64,000 bases of DNA from the NCBI GenBank assembly GCA_002163085.1, contig MAAJ01000011.1:124001-188000 (forward strand). The letters are read 5' to 3'. The position numbers were made by a program, and so were the translations under genes. Source of the stretch: Methylophaga sp. 42_25_T18 (GTDB taxonomy: Bacteria; Pseudomonadota; Gammaproteobacteria; Nitrosococcales; Methylophagaceae). A model generated the notes under the pieces. The model searched no databases. It was not told the DNA's origin and worked only from the letters and a program-made list of their open reading frames with translations. Positions 55,364-64,000 of this stretch are shown here, piece by piece (within the stretch, counting starts at the first letter, position 1; every line of letters starts with the position of its first letter).

Positions 55364-56890
55364 ATGACAACAATTAAAGCCAACGATCTTATCGATAGCA
55401 TTGCCGATAGTTTGCAATTTATTGCCTGTTATCACCCTAAGGACTTTATCCAGGCAATGGCACAGGCCTATGAAAAAGAACAGTCACCTGCTGCCAAAGA
55501 TGCCATCGCCCAAATATTGGTTAACTCTCGCATGTGCGCAGAAGACAAGCGACCTATATGCCAAGATACCGGCATTGTAAATGTCTTCATCAAAGTAGGC
55601 ATGAAGGTGCAATGGGAAACAGAACAAAGTCTCGATGACATGATCAATGAAGGTGTGCGTCGTGCCTACCTACATCCTGATAATGTCTTACGAGCCTCAA
55701 TCGTTTCAGATCCTATCGGCAAGCGTAAAAATACCGGTGACAATACTCCCGCCATTATTCACACTGAACTCGTGCCCGGTGATAAGGTTGACATTCATGT
55801 TGCCGCCAAAGGTGGTGGCTCAGAAAATAAAGCCAAATTTGCCATTCTAAACCCTAGCGATAACTTGGTGGATTGGGTACTGGAAACTGTACCGAAAATG
55901 GGTGCAGGTTGGTGTCCACCTGGCATTATAAGCATTGCCGTTGGTGGTACCGCTGAAAAAGCCATGTTGATGGCCAAAGAAGCTTTAATGGAACCGATCA
56001 ACATTCAAGAACTCATTGAAAAAGGCGCTGAAACTGCAGCAGAAAAACTACGCCTTGAACTGTACGAAAAAGTAAATCAGCTAGGCATTGGCGCTCAGGG
56101 TCTGGGTGGTTTGACCACAGTTTTAGATGTTAAGGTCTCAGAGTATGCGACACATGCAGCATCCTTACCCGTCGCCATCATTCCCAATTGTGCCGCCACT
56201 CGCCATATACATTTCACCTTAGATGGCTCAGGCCCGGCACAACTAGAACCACCTGCTCTATCAGATTGGCCTGATGTAACATGGCAAGCGGCTGAAAATA
56301 CCCGCCATGTAGACTTAGACACGGTGACTCAAGCTGATATTGAACAGTGGCAACCGGGTGAAACCTTATTGTTATCTGGTCACCTGCTTACGGGCCGTGA
56401 TGCTGCTCACAAACGCATTGCTGATTTATTTGCTAAGGGTGAATCATTACCCGAAGGCCTCGATTTCAAAAACCGTTTTATTTATTACGTGGGTCCTGTC
56501 GATCCAGTTCAAGGTGAAGTGGTCGGCCCCGCAGGCCCAACCACTGCTACCCGCATGGATAAGTTTACCGAGATGATGTTGGCTAAAACCGGCTTGCTCG
56601 GCATGATTGGTAAAGCAGAACGCGGACCTACCGCCATTGCAGCGATTCAAAAGCACCGCTCGGTTTATTTGATTGCTGTCGGAGGCTCCGCTTACCTCGT
56701 ATCAAAAGCCGTCAAATCTTCAAAAATCATTGCTTTTGAAGAGCTCGGCATGGAAGCTGTACGTGAATTTCATATCGAAAATATGCCGGTCACGGTGGCC
56801 GTCGATAGTCTCGGTGACTCAGTGCATAAAACTGGCCCCATAGAATGGCGGCAAAAAATCGCTGATATCTCCATGCCGTCTATACACTAA
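55364..56890 (+). CDS. fumA: Class I fumarate hydratase ([4Fe-4S])
   Basis: A 508-residue oxygen-sensitive fumarase that interconverts fumarate and malate. It has CQDTGIVNVFIKVG with a cluster cysteine near residue 66, GGGSENKAKFAIL, and a C-terminal half with GPAGPTTATRMDKF and GKAERGPTAI. It starts 27 bases after proS, with GGGAGAG upstream. Together with SdhCAB and Mqo it provides three consecutive TCA steps in this window. Confidence 0.95.
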   Translation: MTTIKANDLIDSIADSLQFIACYHPKDFIQAMAQAYEKEQSPAAKDAIAQILVNSRMCAEDKRPICQDTGIVNVFIKVGMKVQWETEQSLDDMINEGVRRAYLHPDNVLRASIVSDPIGKRKNTGDNTPAIIHTELVPGDKVDIHVAAKGGGSENKAKFAILNPSDNLVDWVLETVPKMGAGWCPPGIISIAVGGTAEKAMLMAKEALMEPINIQELIEKGAETAAEKLRLELYEKVNQLGIGAQGLGGLTTVLDVKVSEYATHAASLPVAIIPNCAATRHIHFTLDGSGPAQLEPPALSDWPDVTWQAAENTRHVDLDTVTQADIEQWQPGETLLLSGHLLTGRDAAHKRIADLFAKGESLPEGLDFKNRFIYYVGPVDPVQGEVVGPAGPTTATRMDKFTEMMLAKTGLLGMIGKAERGPTAIAAIQKHRSVYLIAVGGSAYLVSKAVKSSKIIAFEELGMEAVREFHIENMPVTVAVDSLGDSVHKTGPIEWRQKIADISMPSIH

Positions 56891-56905
56891 TTGATTATAT
56901 AGGTA

Positions 56906-57367
56906 ATGACATTGGCACTTCCTCTTATCCTGCATATGTTAGCTGCCGTTACTTGGGTTGGTGGTATGTTTTTCGCCTACCTGATACTTCGCCCTGTTGC
57001 TGCCAAGCTTTTTGAACCACCAGTACGGCTTACACTTTGGTCACACGTTTTTCAACGCTTTTTCCCATGGGTCTGGGGCGCCATCATTACCTTATTAGCA
57101 AGTGGTTCATGGCTAGTTGCCAGCATGTTCGGCAACATACACAGTGCCAGCCCTCATGTCCACATCATGCTAGTATTAGGCATAGTTATGGTAATTATCT
57201 TTATGCATTTATTTTTTAGCCCATACAAGCGTCTCAATCAAGCTGTTTTAGCAGAAGACTGGCCTTCCGGTGGACAAGCGTTAAACCAAATCCGACAGCT
57301 TATCGCGATTAACCTAACTCTTGGACTATGTGTTATTGCCATCGCCGTCAGTGGACGCTACTTTTAG
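56906..57367 (+). CDS. CopD-like four-helix membrane protein
   Basis: A 153-residue protein with four hydrophobic helices. The start HMLAAVTWVGGMFFAYLILRP and the conserved His/Trp and the FSPYKRLNQAV linker match the CopD/UPF-type membrane family found in many proteobacteria. The histidines (His10, His47, His84, His100) might bind metal or heme. It is 15 bases after fumA and just upstream of the transglycosylase gene. Confidence 0.75.
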   Translation: MTLALPLILHMLAAVTWVGGMFFAYLILRPVAAKLFEPPVRLTLWSHVFQRFFPWVWGAIITLLASGSWLVASMFGNIHSASPHVHIMLVLGIVMVIIFMHLFFSPYKRLNQAVLAEDWPSGGQALNQIRQLIAINLTLGLCVIAIAVSGRYF

Positions 57368-57378
57368 CGCGATACCTG

Positions 57379-58083
57379 ATGATGACGAGCCAAACAATAC
57401 TCATTATATTCACCCTGCTTGTGTCCACACTTGTATTCTCAGCAGATACAGTGCGTCGAATTGAACATAAAGATGGCAGCGTTGAATACTCCAATGTGAA
57501 AGGCAATAGCAAAAACCTGATTACTAATAACCGCAAAACCAGCCAAACAGCCATTTATAAATCAACCAATAATGATGTCACCACTTTTTCAGATAAAAAA
57601 CCTGAACATGTGTCTTATGAAGTCTTACGTTTCGATTGTTTCGCTTGTAACCCCAACTCCAAAGTCGACTGGCATTCCGTCGCCTTAAATACCAAAGACT
57701 ATGTTGGCTTAGTCAAACAAGCTGCCAGCAAAAACAATATTGATCCCGCCCTACTTCGCGCTCTCATTCACGCTGAATCAGCCTTTCTAGAAAAAGCACT
57801 GTCTCGTCAAGGAGCACAAGGTTTAACCCAACTTATGCCGGCTACGGCCAAAGAGTTGGGTGTAAAAAACGCCTTTGATCCCAAGCAAAATATTGATGGT
57901 GGCGCCAAGTATCTCGCTTTAATGTTGAAAAAATTTAATGGCGATACTCGTCTCGCCACAGCGGCATACAATGCCGGCCCTAATGCCGTGAAAAAATATA
58001 ATGGCATTCCTCCCTATCAAGAAACTCAGGTTTATGTTGACCGCGTGCAGATATTATTTAAACGCTATCAACAATTCAGCTAA
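57379..58083 (+). CDS. Periplasmic lytic transglycosylase (SLT domain)
   Basis: A 234-residue protein. A signal peptide (about residues 5-21, cut after FSA) precedes a DUF4124-like stretch TVRRIEHKDGSVEYSN and an SLT domain (about residues 105-234). The catalytic glutamate is Glu133 in ALIHAESAF. QGAQGLTQLMPATAKELGV, NIDGGAKYLALML and AAYNAGPNAVKKY are the family motifs. It cleaves peptidoglycan glycan strands to 1,6-anhydro ends. The ATGATG at 57379 begins the signal peptide; the frame from 57328 lies in the upstream gene. Confidence 0.9.
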   Translation: MMTSQTILIIFTLLVSTLVFSADTVRRIEHKDGSVEYSNVKGNSKNLITNNRKTSQTAIYKSTNNDVTTFSDKKPEHVSYEVLRFDCFACNPNSKVDWHSVALNTKDYVGLVKQAASKNNIDPALLRALIHAESAFLEKALSRQGAQGLTQLMPATAKELGVKNAFDPKQNIDGGAKYLALMLKKFNGDTRLATAAYNAGPNAVKKYNGIPPYQETQVYVDRVQILFKRYQQFS

Positions 58084-58088
58084 TACTT

Positions 58089-58367
58089 ATGACTATAAAA
58101 TCACTTAAAAAACTATTAGCTGAAAATGATCAGCTAATTCATTCCAAAATGATGAAGGTTGAATCACATGTTCAACGTCAAGATGGTGAATGGTTCAACA
58201 ATACCGTTTTGATTGAAGGGTATGAGGTTCCATTTAAATATAAACGCCAAAAAAAATATAGATCCCTTAAGGGTGCTCACGTCGATATCATCTACTACCC
58301 CAATACTGAAAGCATTGCCGGTATTGAATTTGAATACATGAAGGTGATACAAATTCATCTATCCTAG
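58089..58367 (+). CDS. Small basic protein of unknown function
   Basis: A 92-residue soluble protein rich in Lys and Tyr, with no signal peptide. The middle reads VLIEGYEVPFKYKRQKKYRSLKGAHVDIIYYP, with alternating hydrophobic residues suggesting beta strands. It starts five bases after the transglycosylase stop, so it is probably in the same operon. No family recognised. Confidence 0.65.
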   Translation: MTIKSLKKLLAENDQLIHSKMMKVESHVQRQDGEWFNNTVLIEGYEVPFKYKRQKKYRSLKGAHVDIIYYPNTESIAGIEFEYMKVIQIHLS

Positions 58368-58556
58368 AAAGATCCGACTACTCGAAGTACTCAAACTGCT
58401 TCTGACTTGTTTCTGGATAAACCACTGCCGTAGATGTAAAGGTAGTCATTTTTAAAGGCTGCGCTGACTTAAAAGTTAACAAAACCACTCAATTTGAATT
58501 GGCGTTATAATAATTTTATGTAGTTTTTCTTTTAAACAACTAAACAAGAAAATGCT

Positions 58557-60014
58557 ATGGCCCCACAATTCAATAAAAACCGGGCACTAAAGGTACTCCG
58601 CGAGTGCAACCAAATTCTATTTCTTGCTGAAAAGGAACAGGATCTTCTGGATGAAGTCTGCCGTATCATTGTAGAAGCGGGTGGTTACCGTCTGGCCTGG
58701 GTTGGGTATCCTAATAATGATATACACAAATCTATTCAGCCCGTTGCATACTGTGGCTATGAATCCGCCTATTTAGAGTCACAACAGCTCAGCTGGGCTG
58801 ATAGTGAACAAGGACAGAGCCCTGCAGGGTTAGCGATACGAACAGCCAAGTCCTTTGTAATCCGAGATATTCAAAAACATTCTGACTTTATACATTGGCG
58901 CGAAGCGGCAGAAGCAAGGGCTTATGCCTCTGTTGTGGCCTTCCCCTTATTTATAGGTAAGGAGCATCCAGCTGTGATATCGATGTACGCAGCCGAAGCT
59001 GATGCCTTGGATAACAACGAGTTGGAATTACTCGAAAACCTGGCCGGTTGCCTCGCCTATGGCATAGAAGGAATTAGAGTTAGGGATAAACGTAATCAGG
59101 CGGAGAAATCACTTCGGGAAAGTGAAGAAAAATTTCGCACTTTAGTTAGAAACATTCCAGGTATTACTTATCGCTGCGCATGCGATAAACACTGGACCAT
59201 GGAATATATTAGTGACGGTGTAGAAGTGCTTAGCGGTTACCCTGCCACTGATTTTATTAACAATGCTGTACGTTCATACGCTTCGATCATTCATCGCGAT
59301 GACTCCCAGTTAATGAATGACGTCATCATGGAGGCGCTCAAACAAATGCAGCCTTATACTATCGAATTTCGCATCGTTCATGCTAATGGCACTGAGCACT
59401 GGGTTTATGAGAAGGGACAAGGCATCTTCGATGACCAAGCTAATCTACTTTATCTCGATGGTGTCATCGTTGACATCACTGAGCGCAAGCACATGGAAAT
59501 TCAACTAAAACACTTAGCGACCCATGATCCACTTACTGGACTCTATAACCGCAACGTGATGATGCAACAGCTTAATGATGAAATACAGCGAGCATCTCGT
59601 TATAAGCATGACCTATCTGTTTTTATGTTGGATATCGATCACTTTAAAGCTATTAACGATTCCTATGGGCACTCGGCCGGAGACTCCGTGCTTAGAAACT
59701 TTGCCCAAATCTTAGAAGGCTCAATTCGCAATACCGATTATCCTGTTCGCTACGGTGGCGAAGAGTTTATCATCATTCTTCCTGAAACCCCCTTAGCGCA
59801 TGCAGAAGATCTCGCTGGGCGTATACGCCAGCTAATTGCCGAATCACACTTCCCTATAGCAAGCACTAAAAATATCAATCTTACCGCCAGCATCGGTATT
59901 GCCACCTTTCCTGCTCATGCTAAAACGGGTCAGCATTTATTGGAAGTGGCTGACACAGCCCTATATTCCGCAAAAAATGCAGGTCGAAATCAGGTGAAAT
60001 CGCCCCAAAAGTAA
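58557..60014 (+). CDS. Diguanylate cyclase with GAF and PAS sensor domains
   Basis: A 485-residue cytoplasmic protein. A GAF-like domain spans about residues 10-180, a PAS domain about 190-315 and a GGDEF domain about 325-485. The active site is GGEEF (residues 400-404). An RNTD at 391-394 gives the RxxD inhibitory site at the standard five-residue distance, so product inhibition by c-di-GMP is expected. No membrane segment, so it senses a cytoplasmic cue. Confidence 0.93.
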   Translation: MAPQFNKNRALKVLRECNQILFLAEKEQDLLDEVCRIIVEAGGYRLAWVGYPNNDIHKSIQPVAYCGYESAYLESQQLSWADSEQGQSPAGLAIRTAKSFVIRDIQKHSDFIHWREAAEARAYASVVAFPLFIGKEHPAVISMYAAEADALDNNELELLENLAGCLAYGIEGIRVRDKRNQAEKSLRESEEKFRTLVRNIPGITYRCACDKHWTMEYISDGVEVLSGYPATDFINNAVRSYASIIHRDDSQLMNDVIMEALKQMQPYTIEFRIVHANGTEHWVYEKGQGIFDDQANLLYLDGVIVDITERKHMEIQLKHLATHDPLTGLYNRNVMMQQLNDEIQRASRYKHDLSVFMLDIDHFKAINDSYGHSAGDSVLRNFAQILEGSIRNTDYPVRYGGEEFIIILPETPLAHAEDLAGRIRQLIAESHFPIASTKNINLTASIGIATFPAHAKTGQHLLEVADTALYSAKNAGRNQVKSPQK

Positions 60015-60336
60015 AAACATATACCAATGGACATCTGTCCGGTTGTATTTAAACTACGGCCCTTTATTTTGCGGTTTAAAGGACGCCACTTAATGACTCG
60101 CTATCTACACCTTATTGCTATATATCTTACTGTGTTGGTCGGCAGTAATAGTAATTAAACGACGCCGAAAATATAAGGTTCGTTATATCGATGGTAGTGT
60201 TAAGGTGACTTGCGCCATGATAATAACCCTAGCAATTAGTAATATCTTTTATATGCCCTATGACAAACTCATGCAGTGAACACCACAAGTTATGCCATAA
60301 TCCACTCTTAATTTTCCCCATATAAATAAACGTCCT
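60015..60336 (+). other. 322-base region without a confirmed gene
   Basis: No RNA gene or terminator stands out. A small open frame (60115-60279) is described separately. Confidence 0.5.
60115..60279 (+). CDS. Possible small two-helix membrane protein
   Basis: A 54-codon frame starting at TTG. It encodes a hydrophobic segment LYILLCWSAVIVI, a basic turn KRRRKYKVRYIDGS and a second hydrophobic stretch CAMIITLAISNIF. The pattern of helix, basic loop, helix is plausible for a protein. A TGA precedes the TTG, and an ATG in another frame at 60093 overlaps it; a frameshifted remnant of a longer gene is equally possible. Confidence 0.3.
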   Translation: MLYILLCWSAVIVIKRRRKYKVRYIDGSVKVTCAMIITLAISNIFYMPYDKLMQ

Positions 60337-60921
60337 ATGAATAAGACAAAAATCGTTTACTTCATTATTACTGCACTTTTTCTCATATCCGTCATGCCAA
60401 TGCTTGTAGCTTCATTTTCTGAAGATTCCGTTCGCTGGGCAATACGTAGATCTGTCGATATCGCTTTTGTCTTTTTCTTTCTAAGCTTTGGTGCTTCGGC
60501 AATTCAACTACTTTTTCAATCCACTTTTTCTGCGTGGTTGCTCAGAAATCGACGCTACTTAGGCATTTCATTTGGTATTGCTTTTCTCACTCATGCATCT
60601 CTTATTTTATTACTAGCAAACTTATACCCTGAGCCTTTCATGTCAGATATAACAGCAGGAGTTATCTATATGGGTATTACTGCATTTTCATTAACGGCAT
60701 TAATGACAGTCTCTTCAAATAATGCGGCGGTGAAACTGTTAGGTCGCAGACTATGGACTAGCCTTCATACTGTTGGCGGTTACTTTTTATTAGTCATTTT
60801 CACTACAACTTATTTAGGTAAACTCGAACATGCATTCTTCTGGCCTTTTTCTCTCGCAGTGGTAAGCTTAATCTGTTTACGTCTATACAAAATAACAAAC
60901 CGTCTCAAAGCTAAAACTTAG
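60337..60921 (+). CDS. Ferric reductase-like transmembrane domain protein
   Basis: A 194-residue protein with about six helices. RNRRYLGISFGIAFLTHASLILLL and RRLWTSLHTVGGYFLLVIF carry the histidines that bind heme in the MsrQ/ferric-reductase family. No flavin domain is present and no MsrP gene is adjacent, so the partner is unknown. Confidence 0.82.
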   Translation: MNKTKIVYFIITALFLISVMPMLVASFSEDSVRWAIRRSVDIAFVFFFLSFGASAIQLLFQSTFSAWLLRNRRYLGISFGIAFLTHASLILLLANLYPEPFMSDITAGVIYMGITAFSLTALMTVSSNNAAVKLLGRRLWTSLHTVGGYFLLVIFTTTYLGKLEHAFFWPFSLAVVSLICLRLYKITNRLKAKT

Positions 60922-60947
60922 TTCTGCGTAACTAAGAAGGGAGCTAC

Positions 60948-61367
60948 ATGATTGGGAAATGTCTGTGTGAACAAATCATCTATGAAATAGAAGGTGAATT
61001 TGGCCCTATTTTTAATTGTCATTGTTCTAAATGTCGGCGATGGCATGGCGCTACATATAGAACTCGTGGCTCTATAAATAAAAGTCAGTTTAAATGGTTA
61101 AAAGGAGTGAAATCGCTCTCTACTTATAACTCTTCGGAAACAGTGACTAAATATTTCTGCTCAAACTGTGGCTCATCATTGATTAGTACGTATGCAGAGC
61201 AACCTGATGTAATTGGAGTACCTATTGGCGGCTTAGAAGGTAACCTAGGTCAACCTCAAGCACATATTTTTGTTGATTCTAAAGCAACATGGCATGAAAT
61301 CACTGACAATTTACCTCAATATGGATCATGGCCTGATTCAAAAAAACTAGTCAGAAAAACAACTTAA
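60948..61367 (+). CDS. GFA-family (glutathione-dependent formaldehyde-activating-like) protein
   Basis: A 139-residue zinc protein with CLCEQIIYEIEGEF, NCHCSKCRRWHGA and YFCSNCGSSL, the cysteine pattern of the GFA/CENP-V family. It may bind glutathione adducts, but the family name is broader than a proven function. It has GGGAG ahead of its ATG. Confidence 0.9.
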   Translation: MIGKCLCEQIIYEIEGEFGPIFNCHCSKCRRWHGATYRTRGSINKSQFKWLKGVKSLSTYNSSETVTKYFCSNCGSSLISTYAEQPDVIGVPIGGLEGNLGQPQAHIFVDSKATWHEITDNLPQYGSWPDSKKLVRKTT

Positions 61368-61395
61368 GTTATTAATCCATACCCCTGAAATTCGA

Positions 61396-61926
61396 ATGAA
61401 AATCATAAAGAACGCATTAATCACCATCAAACCCTTTAACGAAACACATCTCGATGAATTTGTTATCGCTGTAAAAGAGAGTGCCAACACCGTTGGCCAA
61501 TGGATGCCGTGGTGTACTCCTGAATATTCAATAGAGGAAGCACAGCTTTGGTTTAAATACTGTCGACACAACATTGAGCGAAGCATTGCATATGATGTTG
61601 GTATTTTCTTAAATGAAACAGGGCAATTGGCCGGAGGCATATCCATTAATCGAATTAACCGCATGGATATGATTGGCAACGTTGGCTATTGGGTGCGAGA
61701 GTCACTACAAAATCAAGGCATTGCGTCAGCAGCTCTCGAGCTTATCAAAACTTTTGGATTCCAATCGCTGGGGCTAACACGCTTAGAAATTGTTATTTTG
61801 GAAGAAAATCATATTAGTCGACGACTTGCCGAAAAATCAGGTGCTAAATTTGAATGTCTAGCCCGAAACCGTTTGCTCCATAACGAACAACCTACTGATG
61901 CACTTGTGTATTCATTAATTCCTTAA
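61396..61926 (+). CDS. GNAT N-acetyltransferase of the RimJ/RimL type
   Basis: A 176-residue acetyltransferase. It contains WMPWCTPEYSIEEAQLWF, GNVGYWVRESLQNQGIASAAL (acetyl-CoA loop) and LGLTRLEIVILEENHISRRLAEKSGAKFE, which matches RimJ/RimL-like proteins. The substrate could be a ribosomal protein N-terminus or a small molecule. Confidence 0.9.
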   Translation: MKIIKNALITIKPFNETHLDEFVIAVKESANTVGQWMPWCTPEYSIEEAQLWFKYCRHNIERSIAYDVGIFLNETGQLAGGISINRINRMDMIGNVGYWVRESLQNQGIASAALELIKTFGFQSLGLTRLEIVILEENHISRRLAEKSGAKFECLARNRLLHNEQPTDALVYSLIP

Positions 61927-61936
61927 GAGACAAAAA

Positions 61937-62749
61937 ATGGATGACGCTCAATTAAAAGAATATTTTAAATCTACCTTTAATGCTGTTGCAGATGGGTATG
62001 ACGGAACGCCAACACGTTTTTTCCCTGCATGTGCGGCACACGCAGTTTCTTTATTAGACCTTCAAGGTGATGAACATATACTCGATGTGGCCACAGGTAC
62101 TGGGTGGGTAGCAATAGAAGCGGCCAAACAACTGCCAAGCGGACATGTTACTGGCATTGATCTATCTGATGCCATGTTAGTCCAAGCAGCACGTAAAACT
62201 GCTGAAGAAAATGCCAGCAACATCACCTTAACCGAGATGGATATGACAAATCTTGGTTTTCCAGCCGATCATTTTGATGCCGCTGTCAGTGCGTTTAGTA
62301 TTTTCTTTGTTGAAGACATGGATGCACAGTTAAAGCATATTGCGAGTAAAGTTAAAGATGGTGGAAAAATTATTACCAGCACATTTTTTGATACTGCATT
62401 TTCACCACTCGTCACTTTATTCCTAGATCGTCTAGAAACTTATGGTATCGAAATACCAAGTCTAGCTTGGAAACGAGTGGCTACAACAGGACAATGTGTA
62501 GCACTGTTTGATAATGCAGGTCTAAAAGACGTGAGTTGTCAGCAGGTTGTTCATGGTTACCATTTCCGTGATGCTGCTGATTGGTGGTATATGATTTGGA
62601 ATGCAGGTTTCAGAGCACTGGTTAGCCAACTTTCTGCTGATGATCTTATTAAGTTCAAACAAGAACATTTGGCAGAAGTAAATGAACTAGCAACTGACAA
62701 AGGTGTTTGGCTGGAGTTGAACATACTCTATACTTTAGGTAAAAAATAA
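61937..62749 (+). CDS. Class I SAM-dependent methyltransferase
   Basis: A 270-residue protein with the SAM-binding motif ILDVATGTGWVAIEAA (about residues 47-62), GIDLSDAMLVQAARK and the later FDAAVSAFSIFFV. The fold resembles the UbiE/ubiquinone methyltransferase group, but the substrate is not identifiable. It begins 11 bases after the acetyltransferase stop and may be co-transcribed. Confidence 0.88.
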   Translation: MDDAQLKEYFKSTFNAVADGYDGTPTRFFPACAAHAVSLLDLQGDEHILDVATGTGWVAIEAAKQLPSGHVTGIDLSDAMLVQAARKTAEENASNITLTEMDMTNLGFPADHFDAAVSAFSIFFVEDMDAQLKHIASKVKDGGKIITSTFFDTAFSPLVTLFLDRLETYGIEIPSLAWKRVATTGQCVALFDNAGLKDVSCQQVVHGYHFRDAADWWYMIWNAGFRALVSQLSADDLIKFKQEHLAEVNELATDKGVWLELNILYTLGKK

Positions 62750-62837
62750 ACCTTGTTGATCGCTCTGCTGTAACGCGACTGCGTCCATAGTAGAATAGAC
62801 AGCTTCTTACCAAAAATGAAAGACAAACATCCATATT

Positions 62838-63071
62838 ATGAGTGAACAACAAAACAATCCGCTACATGGTTTCACTTTAGAGCAGATCATCAACAAATTG
62901 GTTGAGCACTATGGCTGGGAGCAACTTGGTCAACGAGTTAAAATCAACTGTTTCACGCTTGACCCATCGGTTAAATCTAGCCTCAAGTTTTTACGCAAAA
63001 CACCCTGGGCAAGAAAGAAAGTCGAAGATTTATTTGTTTTGACGACAAAAAACAATAAATATACCCCGTAA
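62838..63071 (+). CDS. VF530-family DNA-binding protein
   Basis: A 77-residue protein containing [25 protein letters not shown] and [22 protein letters not shown], the complete VF530/DUF2132 signature. The family forms a small helical fold that was proposed to bind DNA. It has no close operon partner. Confidence 0.93.
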   Translation: MSEQQNNPLHGFTLEQIINKLVEHYGWEQLGQRVKINCFTLDPSVKSSLKFLRKTPWARKKVEDLFVLTTKNNKYTP

Positions 63072-63097
63072 ATACTATCAGCCTATAAACCATTTTC

Positions 63098-63901
63098 ATG
63101 ATTAGAAATCACGATAAAAATATTAGTATCCTTGGCAGTGGTTGGCTCGGCCATCCCTTGGCACAACACCTTTCTACTACCGAATTTAATATCAAAATAT
63201 CCACTCGTTCTGTTCACCGCTTGGTTGAACTTGAGTCAAAAAATATCCTGCCGTTTATTATTGATATTGATCAACTTACTGACACGATTAAGTCATTTCT
63301 TGATGCTCCTATCTTAATCATCAATATCACTTCAAAAAACAGTGATGGCTTTATCAAGTTGATCGCAGAAATAGAACAATCTTCCGTAAAGAAAGTCATC
63401 TTTATTAGCTCTACTTCGGTCTACCAGAATACCAACAGCAACGTTTCAGAAGCAGATGGTGCTGAGTCAGCTACAAGTGCCCTCTTTCACATTGAAAACC
63501 TGTTTAGAGACAACACGCACTTTCAAACAACGATAGTTCGCCTTGCAGGGCTAATAGGCTATGAGCGTCATCCTGGTCGCTTCTTTAAAAATGGTAAAAA
63601 AATTCCTCAGCCAGATGCGCCAGTTAACTTGATTCATCGAGATGACTGCATCGGTATCATAGAAACAATTATTCAACAACAAGCCTGGGGGGAAACCTTT
63701 AATGCTTGCGCTGATAGCCACCCAACTAAACGTGAATTTTATACCTATGCAAGACAGCTTTTAGGCTTAGCTTTACCTGAATTTTTAGATGTCGAAGAGC
63801 AGCAGTATAAAATCATCAATAATATGAAAGTAAAACAAATATTAAAGTATTCATTTTTACACCCCGAATTAATGAAAATAGACTTCGAAGGTTACAAGTA
63901 A
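63098..63901 (+). CDS. NAD(P)-dependent epimerase/dehydratase-like SDR protein
   Basis: A 267-residue Rossmann protein. The N-terminus SILGSGWLGHPLAQHL is the dinucleotide motif, FISSTSVYQN carries the catalytic serine and tyrosine region, and VRLAGLIGYERHPGRFF follows. It resembles YeeZ-type extended short-chain dehydrogenases. Substrate unknown. Confidence 0.85.
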   Translation: MIRNHDKNISILGSGWLGHPLAQHLSTTEFNIKISTRSVHRLVELESKNILPFIIDIDQLTDTIKSFLDAPILIINITSKNSDGFIKLIAEIEQSSVKKVIFISSTSVYQNTNSNVSEADGAESATSALFHIENLFRDNTHFQTTIVRLAGLIGYERHPGRFFKNGKKIPQPDAPVNLIHRDDCIGIIETIIQQQAWGETFNACADSHPTKREFYTYARQLLGLALPEFLDVEEQQYKIINNMKVKQILKYSFLHPELMKIDFEGYK

Positions 63902-63905
63902 CCTT

Positions 63906-64000
63906 ATGTCAGAAAACCCTAAGTTATGTCCTTGCATCAGTGGTTTGTCATACTCAGCATGTTGCCAGCCCTTACATGATGGAAAATTAACAGCGAGTAG
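63906..64000 (+). CDS. ychJ: YchJ-like SEC-C zinc-binding protein, 5' part
   Basis: The frame begins at the ATG at 63906, five bases after the previous stop, and runs off the right edge. The first 31 residues contain LCPCISGLSYSACCQPLHDG, matching the N-terminal SEC-C motif (C-x-C-x8-C-C) of YchJ/UPF0225. The rest is outside the window. Confidence 0.8.
   Translation, partial: MSENPKLCPCISGLSYSACCQPLHDGKLTAS

Noticed and set aside
1-64000. Prophage, transposon, secretion-system or defence island
   Set aside because: I found no integrase, transposase, terminal repeats, capsid, toxin-antitoxin or restriction genes in any frame; codon and base use look even apart from the acidic repeat tract.

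Overview
The window looks like a chromosomal segment of an aerobic, AT-leaning gammaproteobacterium. Supporting features are the class I fumarase, ClpS/ClpA, GreB, GreB-type and SelO homologues, a PilA with a sigma-54 promoter, and a proteobacterial cobalamin regulon with BtuB and BtuM. The membrane pyrophosphatase, BluB and the large B12 operon are reminiscent of Methylophaga/Piscirickettsiaceae-type marine bacteria, but that placement is an inference from gene content. I see no rRNA, tRNA, insertion sequence, prophage or CRISPR array. Gene density is high and nearly all of the window reads as vertically inherited chromosome.

Left part (1-17.6 kb): the 5' end of apbC/mrp, then a leftward four-gene operon of a TPR protein followed by sdhC-sdhA-sdhB (diheme cytochrome b type succinate dehydrogenase), divergent from metG. 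Next comes a leftward pilus block: a TPR/2-oxoglutarate oxygenase-like protein, a PglL/TfpO-like pilin glycosyltransferase, and pilA with a -24/-12 promoter. Alanine dehydrogenase, SelO, a PQQ-type sugar dehydrogenase, GreB, a CheW protein with an inserted zinc-binding CZB domain, and malate:quinone oxidoreductase follow.

Middle part (17.7-30.2 kb): a two-gene unit of a periplasmic vWA protein and a 1167-residue acidic repeat protein built from EPEV-type repeats, of unknown function; metZ; and a pair consisting of an orphan NMT1/NrtA-like periplasmic binding protein and a membrane PAS/PP2C-type phosphatase sensor.

Cobalamin region (28.3-41.9 kb): two divergent cobalamin riboswitches, each with a recognisable sigma-70 promoter, drive btuB leftward and a second TonB receptor rightward. 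The second is followed by btuM (with the cobalt-ligating cysteine), cobB, bluB, cbiB, cobD/cobC, cobQ, cobU, cobT, cobS and cobO. The genes are translationally coupled and cover corrinoid uptake, a,c-diamide and peripheral amidation, adenosylation, DMB synthesis and nucleotide loop assembly. Corrin-ring genes and an alpha-ribazole phosphatase are not in the cluster.

Right part (42-64 kb): a leftward housekeeping run (TSUP permease, rubredoxin, ppa, serB, grxD, clpS, clpA), then the membrane pyrophosphatase hppA with the K+-dependent signature, a MATE transporter, an RluA-type pseudouridine synthase, a MIF-like tautomerase, proS, fumA, a lytic transglycosylase, a GAF-PAS-GGDEF diguanylate cyclase, and a series of small single-gene functions ending in a partial ychJ. 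Central metabolism is represented by SDH, Mqo and FumA. The most promising leads for new biology are the vWA/acidic-repeat module, the binding protein/phosphatase sensor pair, the TPR protein coupled to SDH, and the CheW-CZB protein.
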